DNA of 54,097 nucleotides from a virus. How positions within the stretch are numbered: position 1 is the first letter of the stretch; each line of letters opens with the position of its first letter. Both the position numbers and the translations under genes were made by a program. This document shows, piece by piece, positions 44,023 to 51,047 of the stretch. Where the stretch lies: the IMG/VR virus record IMGVR_UViG_3300021197_000450, positions 1 to 54,097 of that record. One strand, given 5' to 3'. The notes under the pieces are model-generated. The model worked only from the letters and a program-made list of their open reading frames with translations. It was not told where the DNA came from and did no database searches.

Positions 44023-44622
44023 ATGGATTTTGATTTAATTTATGAAATTAAAAGCAAAGGTGAGTTTTATCTTGAGCCATGGCCCCATGTAATTGTAAAC
44101 CAAGTTCTTGACCCGAAGATTGCAGATTTACTGGGCGAAAATTGGCCAGATGAAGGGGTAAGCGGCAGAGTTGGAAAAAAACTACAATTAACTAAAGAAT
44201 CTGCGCCTAATGAAGCGTGGAAAAATTTTTATGACACTATTATAACTAAACAAGGTCAAGACTTGAATCTATTTATGTGCGAAACTTTTAAAAATTTTTG
44301 TACGCCATTTGAATCTGAAACGCCTTTTGACGAAATTTCATTGCGGCTGAATGAAGAACCTGAAGAACGTATGATCAAAAATTGGCATGTGGACAATGCA
44401 AGAAAAAAGTTTACTGGAATTATGTATTTCGAAAATCCAGTCGGGCGCCTTGAACTTTCTAATTGTGAAACAACAAAAAGCATTGAACCTAAGCATAATA
44501 TGTATGTATTTTGGGCAGCATCAGAAGAAACAGTTCACAGATTTTTTGCTGGGCCTGGTACCAGAAAATCGCTTAGTTTATCAGCACATTATCCAAGAGC
44601 GAATCAATCACAGGAAACTTAA
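44023..44622 (+). CDS. 2-oxoglutarate/Fe(II)-dependent oxygenase
   Basis: The 199-residue product resembles prolyl-4-hydroxylase-type oxygenases. NWHVDNARKKFTGIMYFEN gives the HxD (His122, Asp124), VHRFFAGPGTRKSLSL gives the distal His172 and an Arg near 181 for 2-oxoglutarate. The N-terminal PWPHVIVNQVLDPKIADLLG (about 20-39) is the usual helix-strand entry of this group. Substrate unknown. It opens the plus-strand operon, with AGGA seven bases before ATG 44023, ahead of gp4, so it is expressed late with virion parts and could hydroxylate a virion protein. Confidence 0.82.
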   Translation: MDFDLIYEIKSKGEFYLEPWPHVIVNQVLDPKIADLLGENWPDEGVSGRVGKKLQLTKESAPNEAWKNFYDTIITKQGQDLNLFMCETFKNFCTPFESETPFDEISLRLNEEPEERMIKNWHVDNARKKFTGIMYFENPVGRLELSNCETTKSIEPKHNMYVFWAASEETVHRFFAGPGTRKSLSLSAHYPRANQSQET

Positions 44623-44625
44623 ATT

Positions 44626-45063
44626 ATGAAAACATATAAAGGAAAATATAAAGTAAAGAATCCTAAGAAATATGCCGGTGATCATACTAATGTTATTTAT
44701 CGGTCTATGTGGGAAAGGTTTGCTTTTAAGTGGTGCGAAAATAATACTGAAATTAAATCTTGGTGTTCAGAAGAAACTGTGATCCCATACATCAGTGCAA
44801 TCGACAATAAATATCATAGATACTTTGTTGATCTTAAAATCACAATGAAAGATGGTAGGACAATTCTGGTTGAAATTAAACCAGATAAACAAACAAAGCC
44901 TCCTACTACTAGAAAAAGAACAAAGAGACATATCTCAGAGTCTCTTGAGTATGTTCGTAATCAGTGTAAATGGAAAGCAGCATCTGAATACTGCAAAGAT
45001 AATGGCTACGAATTTCAGATTTGGACAGAGAACGAATTAAAAAAGATGGGAATGAAATTTTAG
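44626..45063 (+). CDS. 4: Head completion protein gp4
   Basis: This is gp4 (gp50/65 in older T4 naming), required to finish heads after packaging. The 145-residue product (T4: 150) has the family start KYKVKNPKKYAGDHTNVIYR, SMWERFAFKWCENN, and an endonuclease-like core (HRYFVDLKITMKDGRTILVE followed by IKP) with an acidic-residue pattern D...E.K. KWKAASEYCKDNGYEFQIWT is the conserved C-terminal block. It lies in the late plus-strand operon. Confidence 0.94.
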   Translation: MKTYKGKYKVKNPKKYAGDHTNVIYRSMWERFAFKWCENNTEIKSWCSEETVIPYISAIDNKYHRYFVDLKITMKDGRTILVEIKPDKQTKPPTTRKRTKRHISESLEYVRNQCKWKAASEYCKDNGYEFQIWTENELKKMGMKF

Positions 45064-45064
45064 T

Positions 45065-45592
45065 ATGACACTCAGGTTCTTTCATGCAGAAAATAGTGAT
45101 TTAACATATATTCGCACATCTAAATGTGCAGGCATGACGATGCAAAAAACATTTTTGGATATATTTAAATATGAGCGTGTCGTTGCTTATCCCGCAGATA
45201 TGGTATATGCTCAATCAAATTCAACTAAATTTGTTGTTGTGAGAAATCCATGGGATAGACTTGTTAGTCAATATGAGTATTGCAGAAAGCATTACAAAGA
45301 ATATTCGCTAATGTTTTTTGAAGAATGGTTCTTTTTATATGATAAAAGGTTTGTAGTTAACCTTGCAAATAAAACATGCTTAGAAATATCAAATTTTTAT
45401 TTAAAGTTTGAAGATTTGCAAAATGAAGTCAACACAAAACTGCCTAATGGCGAAAAGACAAAGCTATCTCATTTCAATGCATCAGATAGAGAATTCTCAA
45501 GCTATGAACAGTATTATACCTCACAAGAAATGGTTGATACAGTGGCACAACTAAATAAATATATAATCGAACAAATTGGATACGACTTTTAA
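45065..45592 (+). CDS. Sulfotransferase-family protein
   Basis: The 175-residue product carries both PAPS-binding motifs of the sulfotransferase fold: the 5'-phosphosulfate loop YIRTSKCAGMTMQKTF (15-30; usual form .R.PKTAGTS) and the 3'-phosphate block VVVRNPWDRLVSQYEY (57-72). It is shorter than typical Sulfotransfer_2 proteins (about 220 residues). It would move sulfate from PAPS to a sugar or peptide hydroxyl in the cytosol. It lies between gp4 and a virion gene with overlaps or gaps of one base, so it is made late with the particle. Targets could be a virion glycan or a host surface polysaccharide. The fold is clear, the substrate is not. Confidence 0.8.
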   Translation: MTLRFFHAENSDLTYIRTSKCAGMTMQKTFLDIFKYERVVAYPADMVYAQSNSTKFVVVRNPWDRLVSQYEYCRKHYKEYSLMFFEEWFFLYDKRFVVNLANKTCLEISNFYLKFEDLQNEVNTKLPNGEKTKLSHFNASDREFSSYEQYYTSQEMVDTVAQLNKYIIEQIGYDF

Positions 45593-46180
45593 ATGGCAAG
45601 TTTATTTCAGAAGCTAGAGCTAGAAGCATTTAGAGCAGGTATTACTCCTCGCTCAAAAGAATCTATGGCATGGTTTCGCCAGAAAGCTCAAAGACTTAGG
45701 CCCTCTAGACGGGACTTATTGCGAGACGAAGAACTAAAGCTTCGTAATCGTACCGCTGTTGGTAAAATGTATATGTACTTTTATGATCCAAAAACAAAAG
45801 ATACGCTGCCATACTATGACAGATTCCCTTTGACTGTCATTATAGGTCCAGCACCAAAAGGCTTTTATGGTCTGAACTTACACTACTTACCTCTAGACAT
45901 TAGAGCAAAATTTTTAGATGCTTTGTTAGACACACTAACTAATGAGCGCTATGATGACACAACAAAGTTTAGAATTTCATATGACATGCTACAACGTGCA
46001 TCTAAGCTAAGAGCATTCAAGCCTTGCTTAAAACGCTATCTTAGTAGTCATGTTCGTTCTAGATTTGCTATGGTACAGCCGCCAGAGTGGGAGATTGCTA
46101 CATTCTTACCAACTGCTGACTTTGAGAAAGCTAGTCTTACAACTGTTTACAAAGATTCACGCAGAAAGATGAGAAGATAA
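45593..46180 (+). CDS. Conserved T4-like phage protein of unknown function
   Basis: The 195-residue, very basic product begins MASLFQKLELEAFRAGITPR. The central block GKMYMYFYDPKTKDTLPYYD, RFPLTVIIGPAPKGFYGLNL, HYLPLDIRAKFLDALLD is one I associate with a conserved structural-module protein of marine T4-like phages. I cannot name its T4 counterpart. Its place next to gp4 would suit gp2 (DNA end protector) or a tail-completion protein, but no sequence evidence supports either. The C-terminus is Arg/Lys-rich (KDSRRKMRR), compatible with DNA or acidic-partner binding. Confidence 0.68.
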   Translation: MASLFQKLELEAFRAGITPRSKESMAWFRQKAQRLRPSRRDLLRDEELKLRNRTAVGKMYMYFYDPKTKDTLPYYDRFPLTVIIGPAPKGFYGLNLHYLPLDIRAKFLDALLDTLTNERYDDTTKFRISYDMLQRASKLRAFKPCLKRYLSSHVRSRFAMVQPPEWEIATFLPTADFEKASLTTVYKDSRRKMRR

Positions 46181-46687
46181 ATGGCAAGCATCGAAGACTT
46201 AAAAGGTAAGCTCTCACAAGGAGTATCCAGAGCAGATAGATACAAAGTTATTCTACCAGCAGAGTTTGGTGTTGATGGTGAAACAGTCAACACTCTTTGT
46301 CGTGCAACAAATATTCCAGGCCGTCAGATTGTAACAAATGAGCGTACAATCGGTATGATGTCACAAAAAATGCCATATGCGTTTTTATCTGAAGACGTTA
46401 ACTTGACCTTCTTGCTGACACAAGACTATTCAATGAGAACGTATTTTGAAAATTGGCAAAAAGCTATTATCGGCTTTGACACATATGAAGTCAACTATAA
46501 AAATGATTATGCAAAAGATGTAATTATTCAACAGTTAAATCATGGAGACAATTCTGTTGTTTATAGCTGTAAACTTATTCGTGCATTTCCTACTACAATG
46601 CAATCAATTGAACTTGGTGATGATGCGCAAAATCAATTAACACAACTTAGTGTACAACTCTCATACACAGTATGGGAACCTGCCTAA
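46181..46687 (+). CDS. Third tail-tube-fold protein (gp19/gp54-like)
   Basis: The 168-residue product has the form of the gp19 family: MASIEDLKGKLSQGVSRADR, LCRATNIPGRQIVTNERTIG, AFLSEDVNLTFLLTQDYSMR, and the C-terminal strand block LIRAFPTTMQSIELGD followed by LTQLSVQLSYTVWEP. It lies directly upstream of gp26, gp51-like and gp29, all hub factors, so it is a candidate for the baseplate tube initiator (gp54 role) although T4 gp54 is longer (320). Start ATG 46181 follows the preceding TAA directly. Confidence 0.78.
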   Translation: MASIEDLKGKLSQGVSRADRYKVILPAEFGVDGETVNTLCRATNIPGRQIVTNERTIGMMSQKMPYAFLSEDVNLTFLLTQDYSMRTYFENWQKAIIGFDTYEVNYKNDYAKDVIIQQLNHGDNSVVYSCKLIRAFPTTMQSIELGDDAQNQLTQLSVQLSYTVWEPA

Positions 46688-46705
46688 TAATGGAGAACTA
46701 ATATA

Positions 46706-47422
46706 ATGGCTTTACCTAAACTTAATGAGTCGATTAAATACACAACTAAAATTCCTTCTACTGGTGAAACAATCAAATACAGACCTTATCTTGTAAAAGA
46801 GGAAAAGGTGTTAATGATTGCTCTTGAGCAGGGTGATGAGCAGGGTTCTCTAGAAGCAATTGCAGATACTCTTGAAGCTTGTATTGAAGAGCCTATCACT
46901 ATTCGCAATCTACCTATCTTTGACATTGAATATTTGTTTACACAGATTAGATCAAAGTCTGTAGGTGAGACTACCAGAATTCAGACGAATTGTAAAGAGT
47001 GTAATACACCAAATGAGATTGCTGTAGATATTTCAAAGATTAATATTAAAGTACCAAAGTCGGCTAATTCAAAGTTAATTAAGCTGTCGAATGAATATAC
47101 TTTAGAAATGAAATATCCTACTTTAAAAGATATTGCACCAAAATTCAATAAATACAAAGAAGGTAATCAAACTGATCAGGCATTTGATATGATTGCTGCA
47201 TGTATTGATGCAGTACAAACAAAAGATGAGCGTATCTCTTTATCTGATGAAAGTCCAGAAGAGGTTACTGCATTTATTGAATCTTTCTCTACTGATCAGT
47301 TTATGAAAGTAAAAGATTTTATTGAGAAGATGCCACGTCTCAAGCATGACGTTGAGTTTCAATGTGGCAGTTGTGATCATGATAATAAATTAACTTTAGA
47401 AGGTACGGCTGATTTTTTTTAG
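46706..47422 (+). CDS. 26: Baseplate hub assembly protein gp26 (0-frame product)
   Basis: The 238-residue product is of the T4 gp26 family (T4_baseplate). The start is MALPKLNESIKYTTKIPSTG, followed by ETIKYRPYLVKEEKVLMIAL. Two CxxC pairs (Cys96/99 in CKECN and Cys220/223 in CGSCDHD) suggest a small zinc ribbon formed by distant parts. In T4 gp26 and gp51 act in assembling the gp27-gp5-gp29 hub. The gene ends with eight T residues directly before the TAG stop and an open -1 frame, so part of the ribosomes may make a longer form. GGAGA lies about nine bases before the ATG. The tape-measure gene follows. Confidence 0.92.
   Translation: MALPKLNESIKYTTKIPSTGETIKYRPYLVKEEKVLMIALEQGDEQGSLEAIADTLEACIEEPITIRNLPIFDIEYLFTQIRSKSVGETTRIQTNCKECNTPNEIAVDISKINIKVPKSANSKLIKLSNEYTLEMKYPTLKDIAPKFNKYKEGNQTDQAFDMIAACIDAVQTKDERISLSDESPEEVTAFIESFSTDQFMKVKDFIEKMPRLKHDVEFQCGSCDHDNKLTLEGTADFF
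47413..47419 (+). other. Slippery heptamer for -1 ribosomal frameshift
   Basis: The zero frame reads GAT TTT TTT TAG, so T-TTT-TTT fits X-XXY-YYZ directly before the gp26 stop (47420-47422). Slipping back one base gives TTA GTA TGT and continues for 61 sense codons to TAA at 47602-47604. Confidence 0.78.
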
Positions 47423-47604
47423 TATGTCTCTCTCATGATAACTTACAAAACCATTATCAAGTCAATTTTCAACTGATGCAACATCATCATTACTCACTAA
47501 CTGAAATTGACTTGATGATGCCTTGGGAGAGAGAAATTTATCTTGCTATGCTATTACAACACCTTGAAGAAGAAGCCGAAAGACAAAAACAGAGAGTAGG
47601 TTAA
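47419..47604 (+). CDS. -1 frame extension of gp26 (gp51-position product)
   Basis: After the slip the frame encodes 61 residues, LVCLSHDNLQNHYQVNFQL followed by 42 more from an internal ATG at 47476 (MQHHHYSLTEIDLMMPWERE, IYLAMLLQHLEEEAERQKQ). The total fused protein would be 299 residues. There is no ribosome-binding site before ATG 47476 and this ATG lies in the loop of a stable hairpin, so independent initiation looks poor. Position between gp26 and gp29 corresponds to gp51 in related phages. The helical, acidic/amphipathic end resembles the T part of lambda G/GT, which binds the tape measure. The extension overlaps gp26 by four bases and stops directly before ATG 47605 (TAAATG). Confidence 0.72.
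   Translation, partial: LVCLSHDNLQNHYQVNFQLMQHHHYSLTEIDLMMPWEREIYLAMLLQHLEEEAERQKQRVG
47452..47520 (+). promoter_or_regulatory. 17-bp RNA hairpin downstream of the frameshift site
   Basis: Bases 47452-47468 (ending CAAGTCAATTT) pair with 47504-47520 (starting AAATTGACTTG). This gives 17 bp with one G-U wobble and a loop of about 35 bases that holds ATG 47476. There is no T-run after it, so it is not a terminator. It starts 31 bases after the gp26 stop. Confidence 0.8.
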
Positions 47605-49317
47605 ATGGCAGCAGCTACACTTAATGACGTAACAAATTCATTATTAATGTTAAATACTGAGCAGGGTAATACGACAGAGGCTGTAAAGTCTCTGGTTAAG
47701 CGTATGCAGGCTATGCTTGACTTTGATAAGCGCAAAGCATTAGATGATGCTGAAGCTGCAAGAGAGGCTAAAAATCAAGCTAGAACACAATCCCAAAGAA
47801 CTTCTGCTCCATCTGTCAGCAGTCCATTTGGTATGGGTGATGCTCTAGTCGCAGGTGCTTTACTAACATTCGCCGCTCTAAATGATCAGATTAGAGGTGT
47901 TATTGATGGCGTACAGGACAATCTTCTAAGTTTTGTTAATGACGTACAGAAGATTATGTTCACTCTGAATCAAGGACTCATTAGACTTCAGAACTTCATT
48001 GATATTAACATCATTTCTAGAATTAGAATGTTAATTCTTGATTTTAGAACAAATCCAAAGCTCACTAATATTTCAACTGTCATAGAAGAATCTTTAGATG
48101 TTCTAAAAGGTATTATTGATAGAACCACTAAAACTATTACTAATACATTTAAAGTTATAGGTAATGCTTTTAGATTTGTTGGCAACGTACTTAGAGTGCC
48201 ACTTGCATTCATAACTAACGGTGTCAGTGAAGCTATTTTTGCAGTAGGAAAATTAAATCCTGTATTCAAATTCTTTAAAGGTATTGGTAGAATATTCAGC
48301 AGACTTTTCTTACCATTGACTATCTTCATTACTGCATGGGACACAATCAAAGGTGCAGTAGATGGTTTTAAAGAGGGTGGTATTATTGGTGGTATTGAAG
48401 GCGCTGTAACAGGCTTCTTTAACTCTTTAATTTTTGCGCCTCTCGATCTTCTGAAAGAAGCTGCGGCATGGGTATTAGAGCAGGTCGGTTTAACAGACAT
48501 AGCTAAAGCTCTTAAACAATTCTCTTTCCAAGAAACATTCGAAGATTTAGTCGGTGCTGTTTTCGGTACACTCACAGGTGCGGTAAATTGGATTAAAACA
48601 GTATTTACAGACCCAAAAGAAGCATTGAAACAGCTTTGGCAAGGTTTAGTAGGTGAAGGTGGTCTGATTGATATTATTTACGCACCATTAAACGCAGCAG
48701 TAAACTTCATTAGACGTATTTTTAATCTTGGTGATCCTGATCAACCATTTAGAATGGGCGCATTTATCGAAGGACTCATCACACAGACTGTTGATATCTT
48801 CGCACAAATCTTCAATAAATTTATGAATATGCTTCGATCTATTCCTGTTGTTAAAGACTTCTTTAAAACAGAAGAAGAAAAGGCTTTTGAAGAAAGAAAG
48901 GTTCGCCTTCAAGAAGAAATTCAAGAACAAGAACGTTTTTTGCGTATGCTTGAAAATGATGCAAAATCTGTTCAGACATTTATCAGAAGCGCAGGTGATC
49001 CTGAAGTATTGGGCATCAGAGGACTGGGAAAGACGCCTGAGCAAAAAGAAGCACTAAGAGCAGCAGCGAGACAGAGACTTCAAGCCCGTGAAGATGCATT
49101 AGTAACTCTTGGTTCTGACAGAAGACTTATTGAAATGGCAAGAACACAAACTGCACAGAGATTAGGATTAGCAGAGCAAAATTTATCTGCAATGCAGTCT
49201 ACAACCAGTAATACAGTTGTCGATAACTCTACTGTAGCACCAAACACTACAACGGTAAACAATCAAATGGCTGTACCTACACCAGCGGTAGAAACCGAAA
49301 GGTTTTCATTAGATTAA
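47605..49317 (+). CDS. 29: Baseplate hub / tape-measure protein gp29-like
   Basis: The 570-residue product (T4 gp29: 590) has the expected composition of a tape measure. It has an N-terminal helix with heptads (AVKSLVKRMQAMLDFDKRKA), a long helical region with hydrophobic stretches around 80-125 and 190-300 (FKEGGIIGGIEGAVTGFFNS), then a coiled coil (EEEKAFEERKVRLQEEIQEQ, about 425-450) and a disordered Thr/Asn-rich C-terminus. gp29 fixes tail length and occupies the tube interior. It follows directly on gp26 and its frameshift extension, its probable chaperones. AGG lies just before ATG 47605 and the gene is closed by a bidirectional terminator. Confidence 0.85.
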   Translation: MAAATLNDVTNSLLMLNTEQGNTTEAVKSLVKRMQAMLDFDKRKALDDAEAAREAKNQARTQSQRTSAPSVSSPFGMGDALVAGALLTFAALNDQIRGVIDGVQDNLLSFVNDVQKIMFTLNQGLIRLQNFIDINIISRIRMLILDFRTNPKLTNISTVIEESLDVLKGIIDRTTKTITNTFKVIGNAFRFVGNVLRVPLAFITNGVSEAIFAVGKLNPVFKFFKGIGRIFSRLFLPLTIFITAWDTIKGAVDGFKEGGIIGGIEGAVTGFFNSLIFAPLDLLKEAAAWVLEQVGLTDIAKALKQFSFQETFEDLVGAVFGTLTGAVNWIKTVFTDPKEALKQLWQGLVGEGGLIDIIYAPLNAAVNFIRRIFNLGDPDQPFRMGAFIEGLITQTVDIFAQIFNKFMNMLRSIPVVKDFFKTEEEKAFEERKVRLQEEIQEQERFLRMLENDAKSVQTFIRSAGDPEVLGIRGLGKTPEQKEALRAAARQRLQAREDALVTLGSDRRLIEMARTQTAQRLGLAEQNLSAMQSTTSNTVVDNSTVAPNTTTVNNQMAVPTPAVETERFSLD

Positions 49318-49322
49318 TAAAA

Positions 49323-49385
49323 AAAATGGCTCTCAGATAAAACAAAAATAAACACAAAATTTCAAAGGAAACTGAGAGCCATTTT
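49323..49385. terminator. Bidirectional terminator between gp29 and gp32
   Basis: AAAATGGCTCTCAG (49323-49336) and CTGAGAGCCATTTT (49372-49385) form a perfect 14-bp inverted repeat with a 35-base loop. T-rich arms follow the stem on both strands. It lies in the 73-base gap of two convergent genes. Confidence 0.85.
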
Positions 49386-49390
49386 ATCAT

Positions 49391-50293
49391 CTAGTCGTCT
49401 TCAGTTAGACGGCTGAAAATCTCATCAACATTAAGATCATCATCGTCATCAGAAGATGCACTAGACATTGGAGAAGGTGCTACAGTCTTAATAGGAGCCG
49501 CCTCAGCAGTCACTGAGAGGTCTTCTTGCTGTTGAGCAGTGAAAGTTTCACTTACGCCCAGAACAGCGTCTAGACGTGTCTTAAGCTCATCATAAGACTT
49601 ATAGTTAGCAGCATCAGTAAACTCAGACAATGGGTAAACTTTCTGATATGTCATTTCGAGCATATCATCATCACCCAATGCAGTAGGAGAAGCAAACTCA
49701 GAACGGTCATAGTTCCGATAGCCTTCTACTTGACGAATCTTGAGTTTAAAGTCTGCGCCTTCCCAAAGGTCAAAAGGATTTACAGGGTCTTCATCTTGAA
49801 ACTGTGGCTGCATAGAATCCATCAGCTTGTCAAAGATTTTCTTGCCATATTCATACAAGAATACTTTACCTTCGTTCTGAGGATTTTCTGGATCAGAGAC
49901 AACATAGATGTTAGAAACATAATGAAGACGACGTTTCTGTTTTCGAGCAGTCTCTTTATCTGCATCTACACCAGAGTTCCAAAGACGTGAGTTTACCTCA
50001 CCAACAGGGTCTTTTTGACCAATAGATGTTAGTGACTTTTCGATGTACCACATTCCAGTAGTATCACCCTTAAAGCCGTGGTCCCAGTAACGCACCCATG
50101 GCAACTCTTCACCTTCAGGAGCTGGCAAAAAGCGAATGACTGCATAGCCATTGCCTGCTTTATCTACTGATGGCTTCCATTTACGTTCATCTGGACCGTT
50201 ATTGTTTGCGGAAGACTCATTAAGCTTTGCAGATGCTGCAACCAGCTTATCAATAGATGAACCACGGGATTGTTTGAGATTCGAAAGTGACAT
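49391..50293 (-). CDS. 32: Single-stranded DNA-binding protein gp32
   Basis: gp32 is the replication and recombination ssDNA-binding protein. The 300-residue product (T4: 301) has the basic N-terminus needed for cooperativity (SLSNLKQSRGSSIDKLVAAS), an OB core with GYAVIRFLPAPEGEELPWVR, VSNIYVVSDPENPQNEGKVF and LYEYGKKIFDKLMDSMQPQF (compare T4 [20 protein letters not shown]), and an acidic C-terminal tail (SSDDDDDLNVDEIF). The T4 zinc module (CPVC) is replaced by KDPVGEVNS and the protein contains no cysteine at all, so no zinc is expected, as in other marine T4-like phages. A sigma70 promoter lies directly upstream. Confidence 0.97.
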   Translation of the reverse strand: MSLSNLKQSRGSSIDKLVAASAKLNESSANNNGPDERKWKPSVDKAGNGYAVIRFLPAPEGEELPWVRYWDHGFKGDTTGMWYIEKSLTSIGQKDPVGEVNSRLWNSGVDADKETARKQKRRLHYVSNIYVVSDPENPQNEGKVFLYEYGKKIFDKLMDSMQPQFQDEDPVNPFDLWEGADFKLKIRQVEGYRNYDRSEFASPTALGDDDMLEMTYQKVYPLSEFTDAANYKSYDELKTRLDAVLGVSETFTAQQQEDLSVTAEAAPIKTVAPSPMSSASSDDDDDLNVDEIFSRLTEDD

Positions 50294-50332
50294 ATTTGTA
50301 TTTTCCTTATATTACAGAGTATTAATTTTTGT

Positions 50333-50361
50333 ATTGTATTACAGTGTGTATAGTATGTCAA
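50333..50361 (-). promoter_or_regulatory. Sigma70 promoter for gp32
   Basis: On the minus strand a perfect TTGACA (50361-50356), a 17-base spacer and TACAAT (50338-50333) lie 39 bases before the gp32 ATG. The -35 overlaps the stop of the upstream gene. It gives gp32 its own strong early transcript. Confidence 0.8.
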
Positions 50362-50561
50362 TCATTTTTTTCAAAGGTGATTGAGCCTTCTTTTACCTCC
50401 ATAGGCTTTGGAGATTCTTTTTTATTGAACAGAGTCTTTAAATCTGGATAGACGGTAATAAAGCCATCCTGTTCAACATGTTCATATTCGTCAAAGAGTT
50501 CCAGTTGCTTCTCGCTCTGGACAGAAGCATTCTCCGATTGCGGGGAGTTCTGGTTGCTCAT
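50358..50561 (-). CDS. Small acidic protein overlapping the membrane-protein gene
   Basis: A 67-residue product starts MSNQNSPQSENASVQSEKQL and contains LFDEYEHVEQDGFITVYPDL. The start at ATG 50561 is chosen because a full AGGAGG lies about seven bases upstream, although this site is inside the upstream gene in another frame. The overlap is 71 bases, long for this genome. No family known. It could be a small early regulatory or gp32-linked protein, because it ends on the gp32 promoter. Confidence 0.6.
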   Translation of the reverse strand: MSNQNSPQSENASVQSEKQLELFDEYEHVEQDGFITVYPDLKTLFNKKESPKPMEVKEGSITFEKND

Positions 50562-50790
50562 CTGATACCTCCTCTGGTGTTTCTTCTCCAGTGCTGTCAT
50601 CAGCGGCTGTAAGTTCTCCGACATCTGTAGCATCTGATGGTAGTGGTTCTTCAAAGATTTCTGGTGCACTTACTGTTTCCTCTTCTTGTGAAAATCTGCC
50701 AAGCAAATCATCTTTGTAAACAAACGAACAGGCACCAATACCAAGAAATACAACCACAAATGGAATGTATAATCCAATTAATTTTAACAT
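50491..50790 (-). CDS. Small membrane or lipoprotein with acidic tail
   Basis: The product (99 residues from ATG 50790, or 106 from ATG 50811) starts with a hydrophobic segment MLKLIGLYIPFVVVFLGIGA followed by Cys, resembling a signal anchor or a lipobox (IGAC). It is followed by an acidic, Pro/Glu-rich tail (SQEEETVSAPEIFEEPLPSD) with two Cys near the end (CFCPE). GAGGA lies six bases before ATG 50790; ATG 50811 would instead overlap the gp33 stop as ATGA. I favour 50790. It may be an inner-membrane anchor or lipoprotein. Spanin function was considered but not supported. Confidence 0.62.
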   Translation of the reverse strand: MLKLIGLYIPFVVVFLGIGACSFVYKDDLLGRFSQEEETVSAPEIFEEPLPSDATDVGELTAADDSTGEETPEEVSDEQPELPAIGECFCPEREATGTL

Positions 50791-50807
50791 AAAGTTCCTC
50801 AGTGTTT

Positions 50808-51047
50808 TCATAATGGCAATTTATTTACCTTTTCTAGATAGTTAAGCTCTCTGGCTTCATATTCGATCTTATCTTTGATGCTCATATTTAGTAGAGAGTT
50901 AGTTTCATCAGGTTCGATTGAATTGCTCTTGCACACTTCTAAAACGGCATCCATATATGAATGATTCTTTTCGTGTACATACTGCTCAACTAAAACACAA
51001 AACTTTTCTTTTGTCAAGATTTTATCACTAATCATTTCACATCTCAT
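50808..51047 (-). CDS. 33: Late promoter coactivator gp33
   Basis: The 79-residue product resembles gp33 of marine T4-like phages: a helical protein with YMDAVLEVCKSNSIEPDETN, SLLNMSIKDKIEYEARELNY and C-terminal LEKVNKLPL. gp33 binds the host RNA polymerase flap and the sliding clamp gp45 and couples late transcription to replication. T4 also codes it near gp32, which supports the call. ATGs at 51047 and 51035 are both possible. Its presence fits the many TATAAATA motifs in the window; gp55 and gp45 are not here. Confidence 0.75.
   Translation of the reverse strand: MRCEMISDKILTKEKFCVLVEQYVHEKNHSYMDAVLEVCKSNSIEPDETNSLLNMSIKDKIEYEARELNYLEKVNKLPL

Noticed and set aside
47988-48575. 195-codon minus-strand frame inside gp29
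   Set aside because: This is a shadow of a long coding region with T4-type codon use. No family features and no promoter.
50358-50790. The two overlapping small genes as a spanin pair (Rz/Rz1)
   Set aside because: Only one has a hydrophobic N-terminus; the other has neither a membrane segment nor a lipobox, and they are not nested as in Rz/Rz1.
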